A DNA stretch of 64,000 bases from Thermobifida cellulosilytica TB100 (GTDB lineage Bacteria; Actinomycetota; Actinomycetes; Streptosporangiales; Streptosporangiaceae): NCBI RefSeq assembly GCF_001517975.1, contig NZ_KQ950182.1, positions 18,196 to 82,195 on the forward strand. The letters are read 5' to 3'. A program made the translations under genes and the position numbers. The notes below the pieces were generated by a model, which did no database searches, had not been told where the DNA came from, and saw nothing but the letters and a program-made list of their open reading frames with translations. Shown here piece by piece: positions 45,982-57,369 of the stretch (the stretch's first letter is position 1; the number at the start of each line of letters is the position of its first letter).

Positions 45982-47307
45982 CTACTTGCCGTGGTCCGCC
46001 CGGTCCTTGTCCAGCTTCTCCACGATGAGGCGGTACAACTGGCGGGGCCGCCCCGGCTGTAGCGTCCGGTTGGGCGGCAGCGGCCAGGCCAGGCCCTCCT
46101 CCACCAGGGCGCGCAGCAGCCGCCGGGCGGTACGCGGGGTCACCCCCAGCATCCGGCCCGCGCTCTCGGCGTCGACCACCAGGGGCGCGTCCTCCTCGGC
46201 GATCTTCTCCGCCAGCCGCGTCAGGGTCTCGCGGCCCTTGGTCCGCAGCGGCTCGCCCGTCTGGCGCTGCGGCGCCCGCTGGGCGGGCACCAGGGAGCGG
46301 CCCTCCCGGTCCACCGCGAAGCTCTGCCGGGTGGCCTGGGCGCGGTTGAGCGCCGCCCTGGCGTGCGTCTCCGCGTCCTGGGTGGTGCGCCCCATGCCGA
46401 TGCCGACCTCGATGGCGATCCCCAGCTCGGCCTTGGCCCGCTCCACGAACGGCGGCTTGCGGAAGCCCTCGGTGGCCGTCACCAGCGACCCCCGGGTGGC
46501 GGTGATCATGAAGGTGTGGTCGTCCACCTGGTGCGCGGTGGCGTTGATGCGGTGCGCCTCCTGCATCAGCAGCCGGTGCAGCGACAGCCGCAGCTCGTCC
46601 CGCCAGTAGCGGGGCGTGGAGCGGCGGCTGGAGTCGCGCAGCGTGGGGACGTCCACGATCACCACGCCGAGCTGCGCCTCCTCCAGGCGGTGGTGGGCGC
46701 CCAGCAGACCCGCGGTCTGCAACGCGCTGCGCACCCCCGCGGTGGTGGGACGCAGCCGGAGGTTGGGCACGCCGATGGCGTCCAGCCGCTCGGCGACGCC
46801 CCGGACACAGGTGATGGCCATCCGGGTGATCTTGCGCCGCCACAGCCCCTCGTGGAAGGCCGTGAGCGTGGCGGTCCCGGCCAGCTCCTCGTGGACGTGC
46901 AGGCCGTCCACCGGCAGGTCGACCTCGGAGTAGGCCTCGACCACGTCGGTGCGGCTCAGGACGTCCAGGCTGGCCCGGGTGGGATCGAACCGCTCGTCCA
47001 GCGTGGCCCGCAGCAGCGCCTCGTGCAGGCTCGCGCCGCTGAGCGGAACGTAGGTGGCCGGCATCGTCAGCACCCCGGCCTTCCGGGCGAACTCGTAGGG
47101 CACGGGGCTCGCGAACAGGTACGCGTCAATGGCCGATCCCAGCCGGAGCACCTTGTCGGTGGCCTCCTGCTCGTCCCGATAGGCGGCTGCGATGAGTCTG
47201 GCGTTCAGGGGTCCGGTCGAACCCGGACCCATCAACATGACGCGCTCGACAACCTCGTGCGGTCCGATAACACCGATTGTCAGATCGCCAGTACGCTGCG
47301 CACTCAC
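45982..47307 (-). CDS. Putative transcriptional regulator: degenerate nucleotidyl-cyclase-like domain plus winged HTH
   Basis: 441 residues of unusual architecture. Residues 10-170 form an alpha/beta region (IGVIGPHEVVERVMLMGPGS, ATYVPLSGASLHEAL) resembling a receiver or ligand-binding fold. Residues about 212-325 look like a GGDEF/cyclase palm: LGVVIVDVP, DDHTFMITATRG and VGIGMGRTTQDAETHARAAL, where GGDEF itself is absent. Residues 373-430 are a winged helix (ESAGRMLGVTPRTARRLLRA) with a GRPRQLYRL wing. A nucleotide-sensing regulator is a reasonable guess; enzymatic activity is unlikely. I do not recognise a characterised relative. It lies downstream of murA on the same strand, but a terminator intervenes. 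Confidence 0.6.
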   Translation of the reverse strand: MSAQRTGDLTIGVIGPHEVVERVMLMGPGSTGPLNARLIAAAYRDEQEATDKVLRLGSAIDAYLFASPVPYEFARKAGVLTMPATYVPLSGASLHEALLRATLDERFDPTRASLDVLSRTDVVEAYSEVDLPVDGLHVHEELAGTATLTAFHEGLWRRKITRMAITCVRGVAERLDAIGVPNLRLRPTTAGVRSALQTAGLLGAHHRLEEAQLGVVIVDVPTLRDSSRRSTPRYWRDELRLSLHRLLMQEAHRINATAHQVDDHTFMITATRGSLVTATEGFRKPPFVERAKAELGIAIEVGIGMGRTTQDAETHARAALNRAQATRQSFAVDREGRSLVPAQRAPQRQTGEPLRTKGRETLTRLAEKIAEEDAPLVVDAESAGRMLGVTPRTARRLLRALVEEGLAWPLPPNRTLQPGRPRQLYRLIVEKLDKDRADHGK

Positions 47308-47454
47308 CTCGGGCTGCTCCCCGCTACCATTTCATGCTCTGCACTGTGTGCGCCCACCGGTCCCGACCCATGTTCTTTCCATCGCGGCATTGCCGCGATC
47401 GTACCCATTGTTGAGTGCCAGTGAAGATCGTTTCTTCCAGAACGTCAAAACACG

Positions 47455-47480
47455 CGGGCGGGAAGGCTCCTTCCCGCCCG
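47455..47480 (-). terminator. murA terminator
   Basis: Perfect inverted repeat of 12 bases (47455-47466 with 47469-47480), 21 bases past the murA stop; on the minus strand it is followed by CGTGTTTTGACG with a TTTT run. Confidence 0.8.
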
Positions 47481-47501
47481 ACGTGAATCCGACTTTCCAG
47501 G

Positions 47502-48797
47502 CTAGTTGACTTCCTCCCGGACGACGTCGGCACCCAGTGCCGACAGGCGGTTCGCGAACTGGGAGTGACCGCGGTCCACCGGGTAGGCGGGGGCCACGAT
47601 CGTCTCGCCCTCGGCGACCAGGCCGGCCAGGATCGCCGCCGCGCCGCTGCGCAGGTCGTGCGCGATGACCTCGGTGCCGCGCAGCGCGGTGGGGCCGTGC
47701 ACGATGGCGCGCGTGCCGTCCACCTCGATCTTGGCGCCCATCTTGTTGAGCTCGTCGGCCAGCGCGAACCGGCCGTCGTAGATGGCCTCGTGGATGTAGC
47801 TCTCGCCCTCGGCCAGCGTGGCCAGCGCCATCAGCGGCGACTGCAAGTCGGTGGCGAAGCCGGGGAAGGGCGAGGTGACCGCGTTGATCGGCCGCAGCGG
47901 CACCGACGGGTCGCGGCGCACCCGCAGCACCGCGCCCTGCTGGGTGAACTGGACGCCCATCTGCTCCAGCTTCCACCGGGCCACGCCCAGGTGGTCCAGG
48001 TTGGCCCCGACCAGGCTCACGTCGCCGCCGGTCGCCGCGGTCATCATCGCGAACACGCCGGCGTCGATCCGGTCGGACATCACGGTGTGCTCGACCGCGG
48101 TGAGCTCCTCGACGCCCTCGACCGTGATCAGGCCGGTGCCGCCGCCGCTGATCTTGGCGCCCATGCTGCCCAGGAACTCGATGACGTCGAGGACCTCGGG
48201 CTCCAGGGCGGCGTGCTCGATGACGGTGGTGCCCGGGGTGAGCACCGCGGCCATGATCAGGTTTTCGGTGCCGGTGTGGGAGGGGGTGTCGAGGTAGAGC
48301 CGGCCGCCGCGGAGGTTCTCCGCCTTCACGTTGATGTGGTTGCGCTCCGGGTCCTCGGTCACCTCGGCGCCCAGCCGGGCGAAGCCCCGGTAGTGGAAGT
48401 CGAGGTTGCGGCTGCCCAGGTTGCAGCCGCCCACGCCCTCGATGCGGGCGCGGCCCATGCGGTGCATGAGCGCGGGGACGAACAGTACCGACCCGCGGAA
48501 GCGGGAGGCGATCTCGGCGGGCAGCACCGCGCGCGAGCTGTCGCCCAGGGTGGTGGCGTCGATGACGATGGTCCGCTCCGCCTCGTGGAACTCGACCCGT
48601 GCACCCACGTACTCGGCGAGTTCCAGGGCGCGGCGGACGTCTTCGATGACGGGCACGTTCCGCAGGACCGTCCGGCCTTTGGACGCGAGCAGGGCCGCGC
48701 CGATCATCGGCAAGACAGCGTTTTTCGCGCCCTGGATGAAAGCGGTTCCGTTCAGGGCATGACCGCCGCGGACGCGGTAGCGAACCTCCTGGCCCAT
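47502..48797 (-). CDS. murA: UDP-N-acetylglucosamine 1-carboxyvinyltransferase
   Basis: A 431-residue EPSP-synthase-fold enzyme for the first committed step of peptidoglycan synthesis (PEP plus UDP-GlcNAc). K25 in IQGAKNAVLP and the loop Cys C125 in GVGGCNLGSRNLDFHYRG align with the PEP-binding Lys and catalytic Cys of E. coli MurA, so it should be fosfomycin-sensitive by that criterion. Further motifs: LDTPSHTGTENLIMAA, SDRIDAGVFAM and AYDGRFALADELNKMGA. The family's usual RPVD is NLDF here, as in the MurA variant of many actinomycetes. Start ATG 48797 has AAGGAG nine bases upstream; an open frame of 50 codons further upstream is not supported. Confidence 0.93.
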   Translation of the reverse strand: MGQEVRYRVRGGHALNGTAFIQGAKNAVLPMIGAALLASKGRTVLRNVPVIEDVRRALELAEYVGARVEFHEAERTIVIDATTLGDSSRAVLPAEIASRFRGSVLFVPALMHRMGRARIEGVGGCNLGSRNLDFHYRGFARLGAEVTEDPERNHINVKAENLRGGRLYLDTPSHTGTENLIMAAVLTPGTTVIEHAALEPEVLDVIEFLGSMGAKISGGGTGLITVEGVEELTAVEHTVMSDRIDAGVFAMMTAATGGDVSLVGANLDHLGVARWKLEQMGVQFTQQGAVLRVRRDPSVPLRPINAVTSPFPGFATDLQSPLMALATLAEGESYIHEAIYDGRFALADELNKMGAKIEVDGTRAIVHGPTALRGTEVIAHDLRSGAAAILAGLVAEGETIVAPAYPVDRGHSQFANRLSALGADVVREEVN

Positions 48798-49185
48798 GCT
48801 CTTTGGCTCCTTCGTGAGGCAGAGGAATTCAAGGGTGGTCTCGTCGGTGTGACCGTGACTCTGGAGTATCTGATGAGGAAAGTGCGCGGCGGGTTCCGAC
48901 GAAGGAGGCGGGGCAACCGGCTCCGTTGCGTCTTTGCGGCAACGCACTTTCCCGGCCGCTAGTGACTCGGTGTTCGCAGGCGTAATGGCATGGTCACACC
49001 ACCTGTGCCCGGTGACTATGGTCTGGGCAGTTCTGTGACGTTTTCCAGCGCCCCGGAAGATGCTTCACACCTCTTCGGGGTGCTCGGGACGCTGAGCACC
49101 ACTTTACGTCGCACCGGTGCGAAACGGGCACCATCCGCATGGGGCGGCGTTGCGCGATCAGCCACACCACACCGCCCCACCTGCG
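48798..49185. other. Region between murA and purC
   Basis: About 390 bases. The left part is the murA upstream region. An imperfect stem (49051-49060 with 49072-49080, one bulge) 105 bases beyond purC may terminate the purine operon. No gene seen. Confidence 0.4.
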
Positions 49186-50109
49186 TCAACGGCGTACAGA
49201 TCCGACAAAATCGGCGGTTCGGCCGGTCAGCCGTTCGAACACCTCGATGTACCTGGCGCGGGTGTGCTCCACCACGTCGTCGGGCAGCGGGGGCGGCGGC
49301 GTCTCCGAGGCGCGGTCCCAGCCCGACGCGGGCGAGGACAGCCAGTCGCGGATGATCTGCTTGTCGAACGAGGGCTGCGCCCGCCCCGGACGCCACTCCT
49401 CCTTCGGCCAGAACCGCGACGAGTCGGGGGTGAACACCTCGTCGGCGAGCACCAGCGACCCGTCGGCGTCCCGGCCGAACTCGAACTTGGTGTCGGCCAG
49501 CAGGATGCCCCGCTCCTCGGCGATGGCCCGGCCCCGCGTGTACAGGCCCAGGGTCAGCTCCCGCAGTTGCGTCGCCAGCGCCGAGCCGTGCAGCCGCGCC
49601 ACGGCGTCGAACGAGACGTTCTCGTCGTGCTCGCCCACCTCGGCCTTGATCGCCGGGGTGAAGATCGCCCGGTCCAGCCGGGAGCCGTCCACCAGCCCCT
49701 CGGGCAGCGGCACCCCGCACACCGACCCGGTGGCGTTGTACTCGCTCAGCCCCGAACCGGTCAGGTAGCCGCGCGCCACGCACTCCACCGGCACCATGTC
49801 GAGCCTGCGGCAGACCAGCGTGCGCCCCGCCCAGTCGGCCGGAGCGCCCAGCGGAGGAGTGTCAGAGATCACATGGTTGTCCACGAGGTCGGACAACTGC
49901 TCGAACCACCACAGGGACAACTGGGTGAGCAGCCGGCCCTTGTCGGGAATCTCGGTGGGCAGCACCCAGTCGAAGGCGGAGACCCGGTCGCTGGCCACCA
50001 TGACCAGCTCCCCCGACTCGGTGGCGTACAGGTCCCGCACCTTGCCGGTGTGCAGGTGGGTCAGGCCGGGAACCTCGACGGGCACCGGCTTGTCGACAAA
50101 ACCGCTCAT
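49186..50109 (-). CDS. purC: Phosphoribosylaminoimidazole-succinocarboxamide synthase (SAICAR synthase)
   Basis: 307 residues. HTGKVRDLYAT, VASDRVSAFDWVLPTEIPDK, VECVARGYLTGSG and LLADTKFEFGRDADG are the ATP-, aspartate- and CAIR-site signatures. It joins CAIR and aspartate using ATP, step 8 of purine synthesis. Last gene of the minus-strand block purA-purD-purB-purC; its gap to purB is 84 bases. Length is that of the longer, plant/yeast-like actinobacterial form. Confidence 0.96.
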   Translation of the reverse strand: MSGFVDKPVPVEVPGLTHLHTGKVRDLYATESGELVMVASDRVSAFDWVLPTEIPDKGRLLTQLSLWWFEQLSDLVDNHVISDTPPLGAPADWAGRTLVCRRLDMVPVECVARGYLTGSGLSEYNATGSVCGVPLPEGLVDGSRLDRAIFTPAIKAEVGEHDENVSFDAVARLHGSALATQLRELTLGLYTRGRAIAEERGILLADTKFEFGRDADGSLVLADEVFTPDSSRFWPKEEWRPGRAQPSFDKQIIRDWLSSPASGWDRASETPPPPLPDDVVEHTRARYIEVFERLTGRTADFVGSVRR

Positions 50110-50193
50110 GGTGGTCTTTCCGATCTGCGTGAGGACGCGCCGCCGCGCCGCCGGCGGGACCGCCGACGGCGCGGACGGCGCGGGAACGGCGGC

Positions 50194-51501
50194 TCAGCTC
50201 AGGTTCTTCAACCGGTCGAAGACCCGGTCCAGGCGGCGGACGAACCGCTCGGGGCGGCACACCTCGTCCAGCCTCGCCTCGTCCAGCTCCACGCCCTCCT
50301 CGGCGGCCCGCTCCCGCAGGGTCTGCCGGAACGCCACCCCCGTCTCCCAGGTGCGCATCGCCGCGGACTGCACCAGCGCGTAGACGTCCTCGCGGGACAG
50401 GCCGGTCTCGATCAGCTCGGAGACCACCGTGGAGGAGTAGATCAGGCCGTTGGTGGAGTCCAGGTTCTGCCGCATCCGCTCGGTGTCCACGACCAGCCCG
50501 CGCACCAGGCGGGTGGTCAGGTGCAGCAGGTAGTCGGTGGCGATGGCGGCGTCCGGCAGCGCGATCCGCTCGGTGGAGGAGTGGGAGATGTCGCGCTCGT
50601 GCCAGAGCGGGATGCCCTCCATGACCGGCACGATCTGGGCGCGCACGATCCGCGCCATGCCGCAGATGCGCTCCGACAGGATCGGGTTCTTCTTGTGGGG
50701 CATGGCGCTGGAGCCCTTCTGCCCCTTGCCGAACGGCTCCCACAGCTCCCGCACCTCGGTGCGCTGGCCGTGCCGGACCTCCAGGGCGATCGCCTCGCAG
50801 ACGGTCGCGATGACCGCCAGCGCGCTCACCCACTCGGCGATGCCGTCGCGCAGCACCACCTGGGTGGACACGTCGGCGGGGCGCAGGCCCAGCTTCTCGG
50901 CGACGTACTCCTCGACCTTCGGGTCGATGTTGGAGTAGGTGCCCACCGGGCCGGAGATCGCCATCACCCCCACGGACTCGCGGGCGCGGCGCAGCCGGTC
51001 GCGGGAGCGCGCCATGCCGAACGCGAAGTCCGCCACCCGGTGGCCCCACACGTCGGGCTCGGCGTGGATGCCGTGGGTGCGGCCCACCCGCAGCGTCTCA
51101 CGGTGCTCCAGGGCGTGGTCGCGCAGCACCGCAACCAGCTCGTCGGCCTTGGCCAGCAGCACGTCGGTGGCCTCCACCAGTTGCGCGGCCAGCGCCGTGT
51201 CCAGCAGGTCGGAGGAGGTCATGCCGAAGTGCACCCACTTGGCGGCCTCCCGCGGCTCGGTGTTGTCGGCCCAGGCGGTCAGGAACGCGATGACGTCGTG
51301 CTGGGTCACCGCCTCGATCTCGGCCACCCGCTCGGGCGTGGGCGGAGGAGCCTGCCGGACCGGCTCCACCGCGTCGGCGGGGATCGTCCCGGCCGCCGCG
51401 TGGGCCTCCATGACCAGGGTCTCCACCTGGCACCAGAGCTCGTACTTGTGGGCGTCGCTGAAGACGCGCCCCATTTCCGGAAGGGTGTAGCGCTCGATCA
51501 C
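50194..51501 (-). CDS. purB: Adenylosuccinate lyase
   Basis: 435 residues of the fumarase/aspartase superfamily. The signature loop SSAMPHKKNPILSERICG carries the catalytic Ser; THGIHAEPDVWGHR and HFGMTSSDLLDTALA are the other active-site regions. It releases fumarate from SAICAR and from adenylosuccinate, steps 9 and 12 of purine/AMP synthesis, so it connects purC and purA products. Start ATG 51501 (MIERYTLPEMGRVFSD). Between purD (160-base gap) and purC. Confidence 0.96.
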   Translation of the reverse strand: MIERYTLPEMGRVFSDAHKYELWCQVETLVMEAHAAAGTIPADAVEPVRQAPPPTPERVAEIEAVTQHDVIAFLTAWADNTEPREAAKWVHFGMTSSDLLDTALAAQLVEATDVLLAKADELVAVLRDHALEHRETLRVGRTHGIHAEPDVWGHRVADFAFGMARSRDRLRRARESVGVMAISGPVGTYSNIDPKVEEYVAEKLGLRPADVSTQVVLRDGIAEWVSALAVIATVCEAIALEVRHGQRTEVRELWEPFGKGQKGSSAMPHKKNPILSERICGMARIVRAQIVPVMEGIPLWHERDISHSSTERIALPDAAIATDYLLHLTTRLVRGLVVDTERMRQNLDSTNGLIYSSTVVSELIETGLSREDVYALVQSAAMRTWETGVAFRQTLRERAAEEGVELDEARLDEVCRPERFVRRLDRVFDRLKNLS

Positions 51502-51660
51502 CCCCCCATTGTCGCAGAGTGCCGGGAAGCGGGGCGGAGGGTGACGAGCTCCACGGGTCCCCGGGCGCGACGGCGCCGCACCGCGCCCGGTGCGGACGCG
51601 CCCGGGGGCGACGGCGCGGCGCCGTCGCCCCCGGCAGGCGGAACGGGCTGTCCGGGCGGC

Positions 51661-52914
<1,254 letters not shown>

Positions 52915-53023
52915 AGCAATGGACCCTATTGCTTTCGAGGGGTGACAGGGAAACGGCGCGGCTCCGGACGCCCCGGCGTGCCGCGCGGTGCCCGCCGGGG
53001 CGGTCCGCCCCGGCGGGAAGCGC

Positions 53024-54307
53024 CTACACGAGGGGACGCAGCTCCAGGGTCTGGTCGCGGCCCGGACCGACCCCGATGGCCGAGATCGGCGCCCCCGACA
53101 TCTCCTCCAGCGTCCGCACGTACGCCTGCGCGTTCTTCGGCAGCTCCTCGAAGGAGCGCGCGCCGGTGATGTCGTCGTTCCAGCCGTCCAGGTACTCGTA
53201 GACCGGCTTGGCGTGGTGGAACTCCGTCTGGGTCATGGGGATCTCGTCGTGGCGCACCCCGTCGATGTCGTAGGCGACGCACACCGGGATGCGCTTCAGG
53301 CCCGACAGCACGTCCAGCTTGGTGAGGAAGAAGTCGGTGATGCCGTTGATCCGGGTGGCGTAGCGGGCGATCGGCGCGTCGAACCAGCCGCAGCGGCGGT
53401 TGCGCCCCGTGGTGGTGCCGTACTCGTGGCCCCTGGAGCGCAGCCAGTCGCCCCACTCGTCCTCCAGCTCGGTGGGGAACGGCCCCGAGCCGACGCGGGT
53501 GGTGTAGGCCTTCAGGATGCCGATGACCTTGGTGATGCGGGTGGGGCCGATGCCCGACCCGGCGCACGCGCCGCCCGCGGTGGGGGAGGAGGAGGTGACG
53601 AACGGGTAGGTGCCGTGGTCGATGTCCAGCAGCGTGCCCTGCGACCCCTCCAGGAACACGGTCTTGCCCTCGTCCAGCGCCCGGTTGAGCACCAGCGCGG
53701 TGTCGGCCACGTAGGGGCGGATCTTCTCGGCGTAGCCCAGGTACTCGTCGAGGATCCGCTCGATGTCCAGGCCGCGCCGGTTGTACACCTTGGTGAGGAT
53801 CTGGTTCTTGTCGTTGAGCGCCAGCTCCAGCTTCTTGCGCAGGATCTTGGCGTCGAACATGTCCTGCACCCGCACGCCCGCGCGGGAGGTCTTGTCGGCG
53901 TAGGTCGGGCCGATGCCGCGGCCGGTGGTGCCGATGCGGCCCTTGCCGAGGAAGCGCTCGCTGACCCTGTCCAGCGCCCGGTGGTAGGGCATGATCAGGT
54001 GCGCGTTGGCCGAGATCAGTAGGCGCGAGACGTCGACGCCGCGCGCCGTCAGCCCGTCGAGCTCCTCGAACAGCACCGCCGGGTCGATGACCACCCCGTT
54101 GGCGATCACCGGAACCACGCCGGGGGTGAGGATGCCCGACGGCAGCAGGTGCAGGGCGTACTTCTGGTCGCCGATGACCACCGTGTGCCCGGCGTTGTTG
54201 CCGCCCTGGTACCGCACCACGTAGTCGACGCGGTCGCCGACCAGGTCGGTCGCCTTCCCCTTCCCCTCGTCACCCCACTGCGCCCCAACGAGCGTGATCG
54301 CCGGCAT
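53024..54307 (-). CDS. purA: Adenylosuccinate synthetase
   Basis: 427 residues. The GTP P-loop region [46 protein letters not shown] and the C-terminal [20 protein letters not shown] are all intact. It couples IMP, aspartate and GTP to adenylosuccinate, which PurB then cleaves to AMP. It precedes purD in the minus-strand block. A hairpin lies 57-85 bases upstream of the start (listed separately). Confidence 0.97.
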   Translation of the reverse strand: MPAITLVGAQWGDEGKGKATDLVGDRVDYVVRYQGGNNAGHTVVIGDQKYALHLLPSGILTPGVVPVIANGVVIDPAVLFEELDGLTARGVDVSRLLISANAHLIMPYHRALDRVSERFLGKGRIGTTGRGIGPTYADKTSRAGVRVQDMFDAKILRKKLELALNDKNQILTKVYNRRGLDIERILDEYLGYAEKIRPYVADTALVLNRALDEGKTVFLEGSQGTLLDIDHGTYPFVTSSSPTAGGACAGSGIGPTRITKVIGILKAYTTRVGSGPFPTELEDEWGDWLRSRGHEYGTTTGRNRRCGWFDAPIARYATRINGITDFFLTKLDVLSGLKRIPVCVAYDIDGVRHDEIPMTQTEFHHAKPVYEYLDGWNDDITGARSFEELPKNAQAYVRTLEEMSGAPISAIGVGPGRDQTLELRPLV

Positions 54308-54363
54308 CGCCGTCTACCTCTTCATTCCTCGAGTCGGACCGAGACCTGCCCCGGACGTGCCGA

Positions 54364-54392
54364 AGCCCCTGGCGCAAGCAGCGGCAGGGGCT
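54364..54392 (-). other. Hairpin in the purA leader
   Basis: An 8-bp stem AGCCCCTG/CAGGGGCT (54364-54371 with 54385-54392) with a 13-base loop, between the DUF3151 gene and purA. It may be the terminator of the upstream gene or a leader structure of purA; no T-run on the minus strand. Confidence 0.35.
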
Positions 54393-54480
54393 CTTGCACA
54401 TAGAGGTTACACGACCGGTACGCCCCGGTCCGGGACGGAAACGGGCGCGGTGACCGGTGTCGTCGGCGGGCGGCGCGCGG

Positions 54481-54897
54481 TCAGCCCTGGAGCTCTCGGG
54501 CCGCGGTCTCGCTGCTCTCCCGCAGGAAGACGGCGCACCGCTGCGCCTCCTCGGTCTCCTCGATCGCCTCGGCGGCCTTGCCCAGGTAGTACAGCGAGCG
54601 CAGGAAGCCGCGGTTGGGCTCGTGCTCCCACGGGATCGGACCGTGCCCCTTCCACCCGCTGCGGCGCAACTGGTCCAGTCCCCGGTGGTAGCCGGTGCGC
54701 GCGTAGGCGTAGGCGGCGACGTCCTCGCCCGCCTCGTAGGCGCGTTCGGCGAGCGCGGCCCAGGCCGCCGAGTACGCGGGGAAGCGGGCCGCCACCTCGG
54801 CCGGGTCGGTCCCCGCGGCCAGGGCCTCGCGCGCCTCGGGCATGTCGGGAAGTTCGGTGGGCGGCGGGTCGCCCAGCAGGTTCCGGTTCAGCTCCAT
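54481..54897 (-). CDS. DUF3151-family protein
   Basis: 138 residues, all-helical and Trp/Tyr-rich: PDMPEAREALAAGTDPAEVA, AFPAYSAAWAALAERAYE-like core, YAYARTGYHRGLDQLRRSGW and EPNRGFLRSLYYLGKAAEAI. This is the DUF3151 pattern, an actinobacteria-wide family of unknown function typically found between fba and purA, exactly as here. Start MELNRN is preferred (AGGA nine bases upstream); two earlier ATG codons are possible. Cytosolic. Confidence 0.9.
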   Translation of the reverse strand: MELNRNLLGDPPPTELPDMPEAREALAAGTDPAEVAARFPAYSAAWAALAERAYEAGEDVAAYAYARTGYHRGLDQLRRSGWKGHGPIPWEHEPNRGFLRSLYYLGKAAEAIEETEEAQRCAVFLRESSETAARELQG

Positions 54898-54945
54898 GCC
54901 CCCCATCCTGCCAGGGAGGGGCGGCACGCCGGCCGCGCACACGGA

Positions 54946-54977
54946 AGGACCCCCGGGGGGTCCGGCCCGGGGGTCCT
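54946..54977 (-). terminator. Stem-loop after fba
   Basis: Perfect 12-bp stem (54946-54957 with 54966-54977) with an eight-base loop, 23 bases past the fba stop. Confidence 0.7.
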
Positions 54978-55000
54978 CGTCCGGCGTCGCGGCGACCGTA

Positions 55001-56023
<1,023 letters not shown>

Positions 56024-56329
56024 GGTGTTGACTCCCCTGATTGGCCTGGAGTGGTGACGGACCGGCCTCGGAAAGGCCCGTCACTTCGATTTTTTCACGA
56101 CGGGTTCCTGACGGGGCAGCCGCCAGACGTCCCGCGGTGCGTGTCCGTCACGAAAAGGTCTAGACCACAATGCCGTGAACGCCCCCCGCGCGCAACAGGC
56201 GCCCCGGGGACACGCACCGTGCCGGGGCATGTCGGATCCGTCGCCGCCGAGGCCGTGCCGACGACGGAAGAAGGAAGAAGGTCATGCCCCTGTCGATTGT
56301 TATGGGTGATTCGCGCTACATTCAGCACC
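56024..56329. other. Intergenic region with a 21-codon upstream ORF
   Basis: Divergent region between fba and the RodZ-C-like gene. A purine-rich GAAGAAGGAAGAAGG directly precedes ATG 56284, which opens a 21-codon frame (MPLSIVMGDSRYIQHRGTTS..) ending at 56347-56349, overlapping the start of the downstream gene in another frame. Whether it is translated is unknown. Confidence 0.35.
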
Positions 56330-56764
56330 GTGGGACGACATCGCAATGACCCGAGAGGTATCGGCCAGGCGCTGGCGATCGCCGGAGCGATCGTGCTGCT
56401 GGTCATCCTCGTCGTGCTGGGCGGGTACTTCTTCTACCGGTCTCTTCCCGGCAACAGCGAGGTCCTGGTGCCCAACCAGTCCGGCGCCCAGCCCGAGTCC
56501 TCGTCGCCCGGCACCGCGGCCGAGGACTTCAAGGCACTGCACATCCGGGTGGTCGGGGAGGCCAGCGACGTGCTCGTACGCGTGCCCGGGGGCGACGTGC
56601 TCATCGACACGACCATGACCAAGGGCGAGTACGTCTCCTACGACGAGCCCCGCATGGACGTGACCCTGGGCACGCCCTCCGCGGTCGAGGTCCACGTCAA
56701 CGGCGAGCCGAAGGACGTCAGCCAGGAGGAGCCCGGCTACACCTTCACCGTCGAGGCCGAGTAG
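56330..56764 (+). CDS. Single-pass membrane protein with a RodZ-C (DUF4115)-like domain
   Basis: 144 residues. Short basic N terminus MGRHRNDPRG, one transmembrane helix (about 14-37, ALAIAGAIVLLVILVVLGGY), a Ser/Pro-rich linker (SGAQPESSSPGTA), and a C-terminal beta domain LHIRVVGEASDVLVRVPGGD ... SAVEVHVNGEPKDVSQEEPG. That end resembles the extracytoplasmic RodZ C-terminal domain. The N-terminal HTH of true RodZ is absent. The start is uncertain: GTG 56330 has no good RBS, and GTG 56306 is also in frame. Possibly cell-envelope related; no partner gene nearby. Confidence 0.6.
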   Translation: MGRHRNDPRGIGQALAIAGAIVLLVILVVLGGYFFYRSLPGNSEVLVPNQSGAQPESSSPGTAAEDFKALHIRVVGEASDVLVRVPGGDVLIDTTMTKGEYVSYDEPRMDVTLGTPSAVEVHVNGEPKDVSQEEPGYTFTVEAE

Positions 56765-56783
56765 CGCCCCGGCGCCCGGAAGG

Positions 56784-57317
56784 TCAGACCTCCAGGTCGT
56801 CCAGCGTGTAGGCGGCCCGGTAGACCAGCCCCTCTCCCGTGACCTTCTCCCGCGCGCCCCGGTCCACGATCACGGCCACGCCGACCACCTCGGCCCCGGC
56901 CTCCCGCAGCGCCGCGACGGCCGTCAGCACCGACCCCCCGGTGGTCGAGGTGTCCTCCACCGCGAGCACCCGGCGGCCGCGGACGTCCGGTCCCTCGATC
57001 CGGCGCTGCAACCCGTGCGCCTTGCCCGCCTTGCGCACCACGAACGCGTCCAGGCGCTGCCCGCGCGCCGCCGCCGCGTGCAGCATCGCGGTGGCCACCG
57101 GGTCGGCGCCCAGCGTCAGCCCGCCCACCGCCTCGTAGTCCAGGTCGGCGGTCAGGTCCAGCATCACCCGTCCCACCAGCGGGGCGCTCTGCCCGTCCAG
57201 GGTGATCCGCCGCAGGTCCACGTAGTAGTCGGCCTCGGCTCCCGAGGAGAGGACCACCCGACCGTGGACCACGGCCTTATCGTTGATCTGTCGCAGAAGC
57301 TCGTCACGGTCGCTCAT
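56784..57317 (-). CDS. pyrE: Orotate phosphoribosyltransferase
   Basis: A 177-residue type I phosphoribosyltransferase. The PRPP loop is VLAVEDTSTTGGSVLTA (EDTSTTGG); the orotate-site region is VVRKAGKAHGLQRRIEG and the flexible loop start is LSSGAEADYYVDLRRITLDG. It makes OMP from orotate and PRPP in UMP synthesis. Start MSDRDELL is chosen because family similarity begins there; the open frame extends 63 codons further without support. Convergent with the RodZ-C-like gene, divergent from cutA. Confidence 0.93.
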   Translation of the reverse strand: MSDRDELLRQINDKAVVHGRVVLSSGAEADYYVDLRRITLDGQSAPLVGRVMLDLTADLDYEAVGGLTLGADPVATAMLHAAAARGQRLDAFVVRKAGKAHGLQRRIEGPDVRGRRVLAVEDTSTTGGSVLTAVAALREAGAEVVGVAVIVDRGAREKVTGEGLVYRAAYTLDDLEV

Positions 57318-57369
57318 GGCTGTCGAGCCTAGAGCGTGCCGGGACCGCCGGCAGTCGAGGGAGCGGGTT

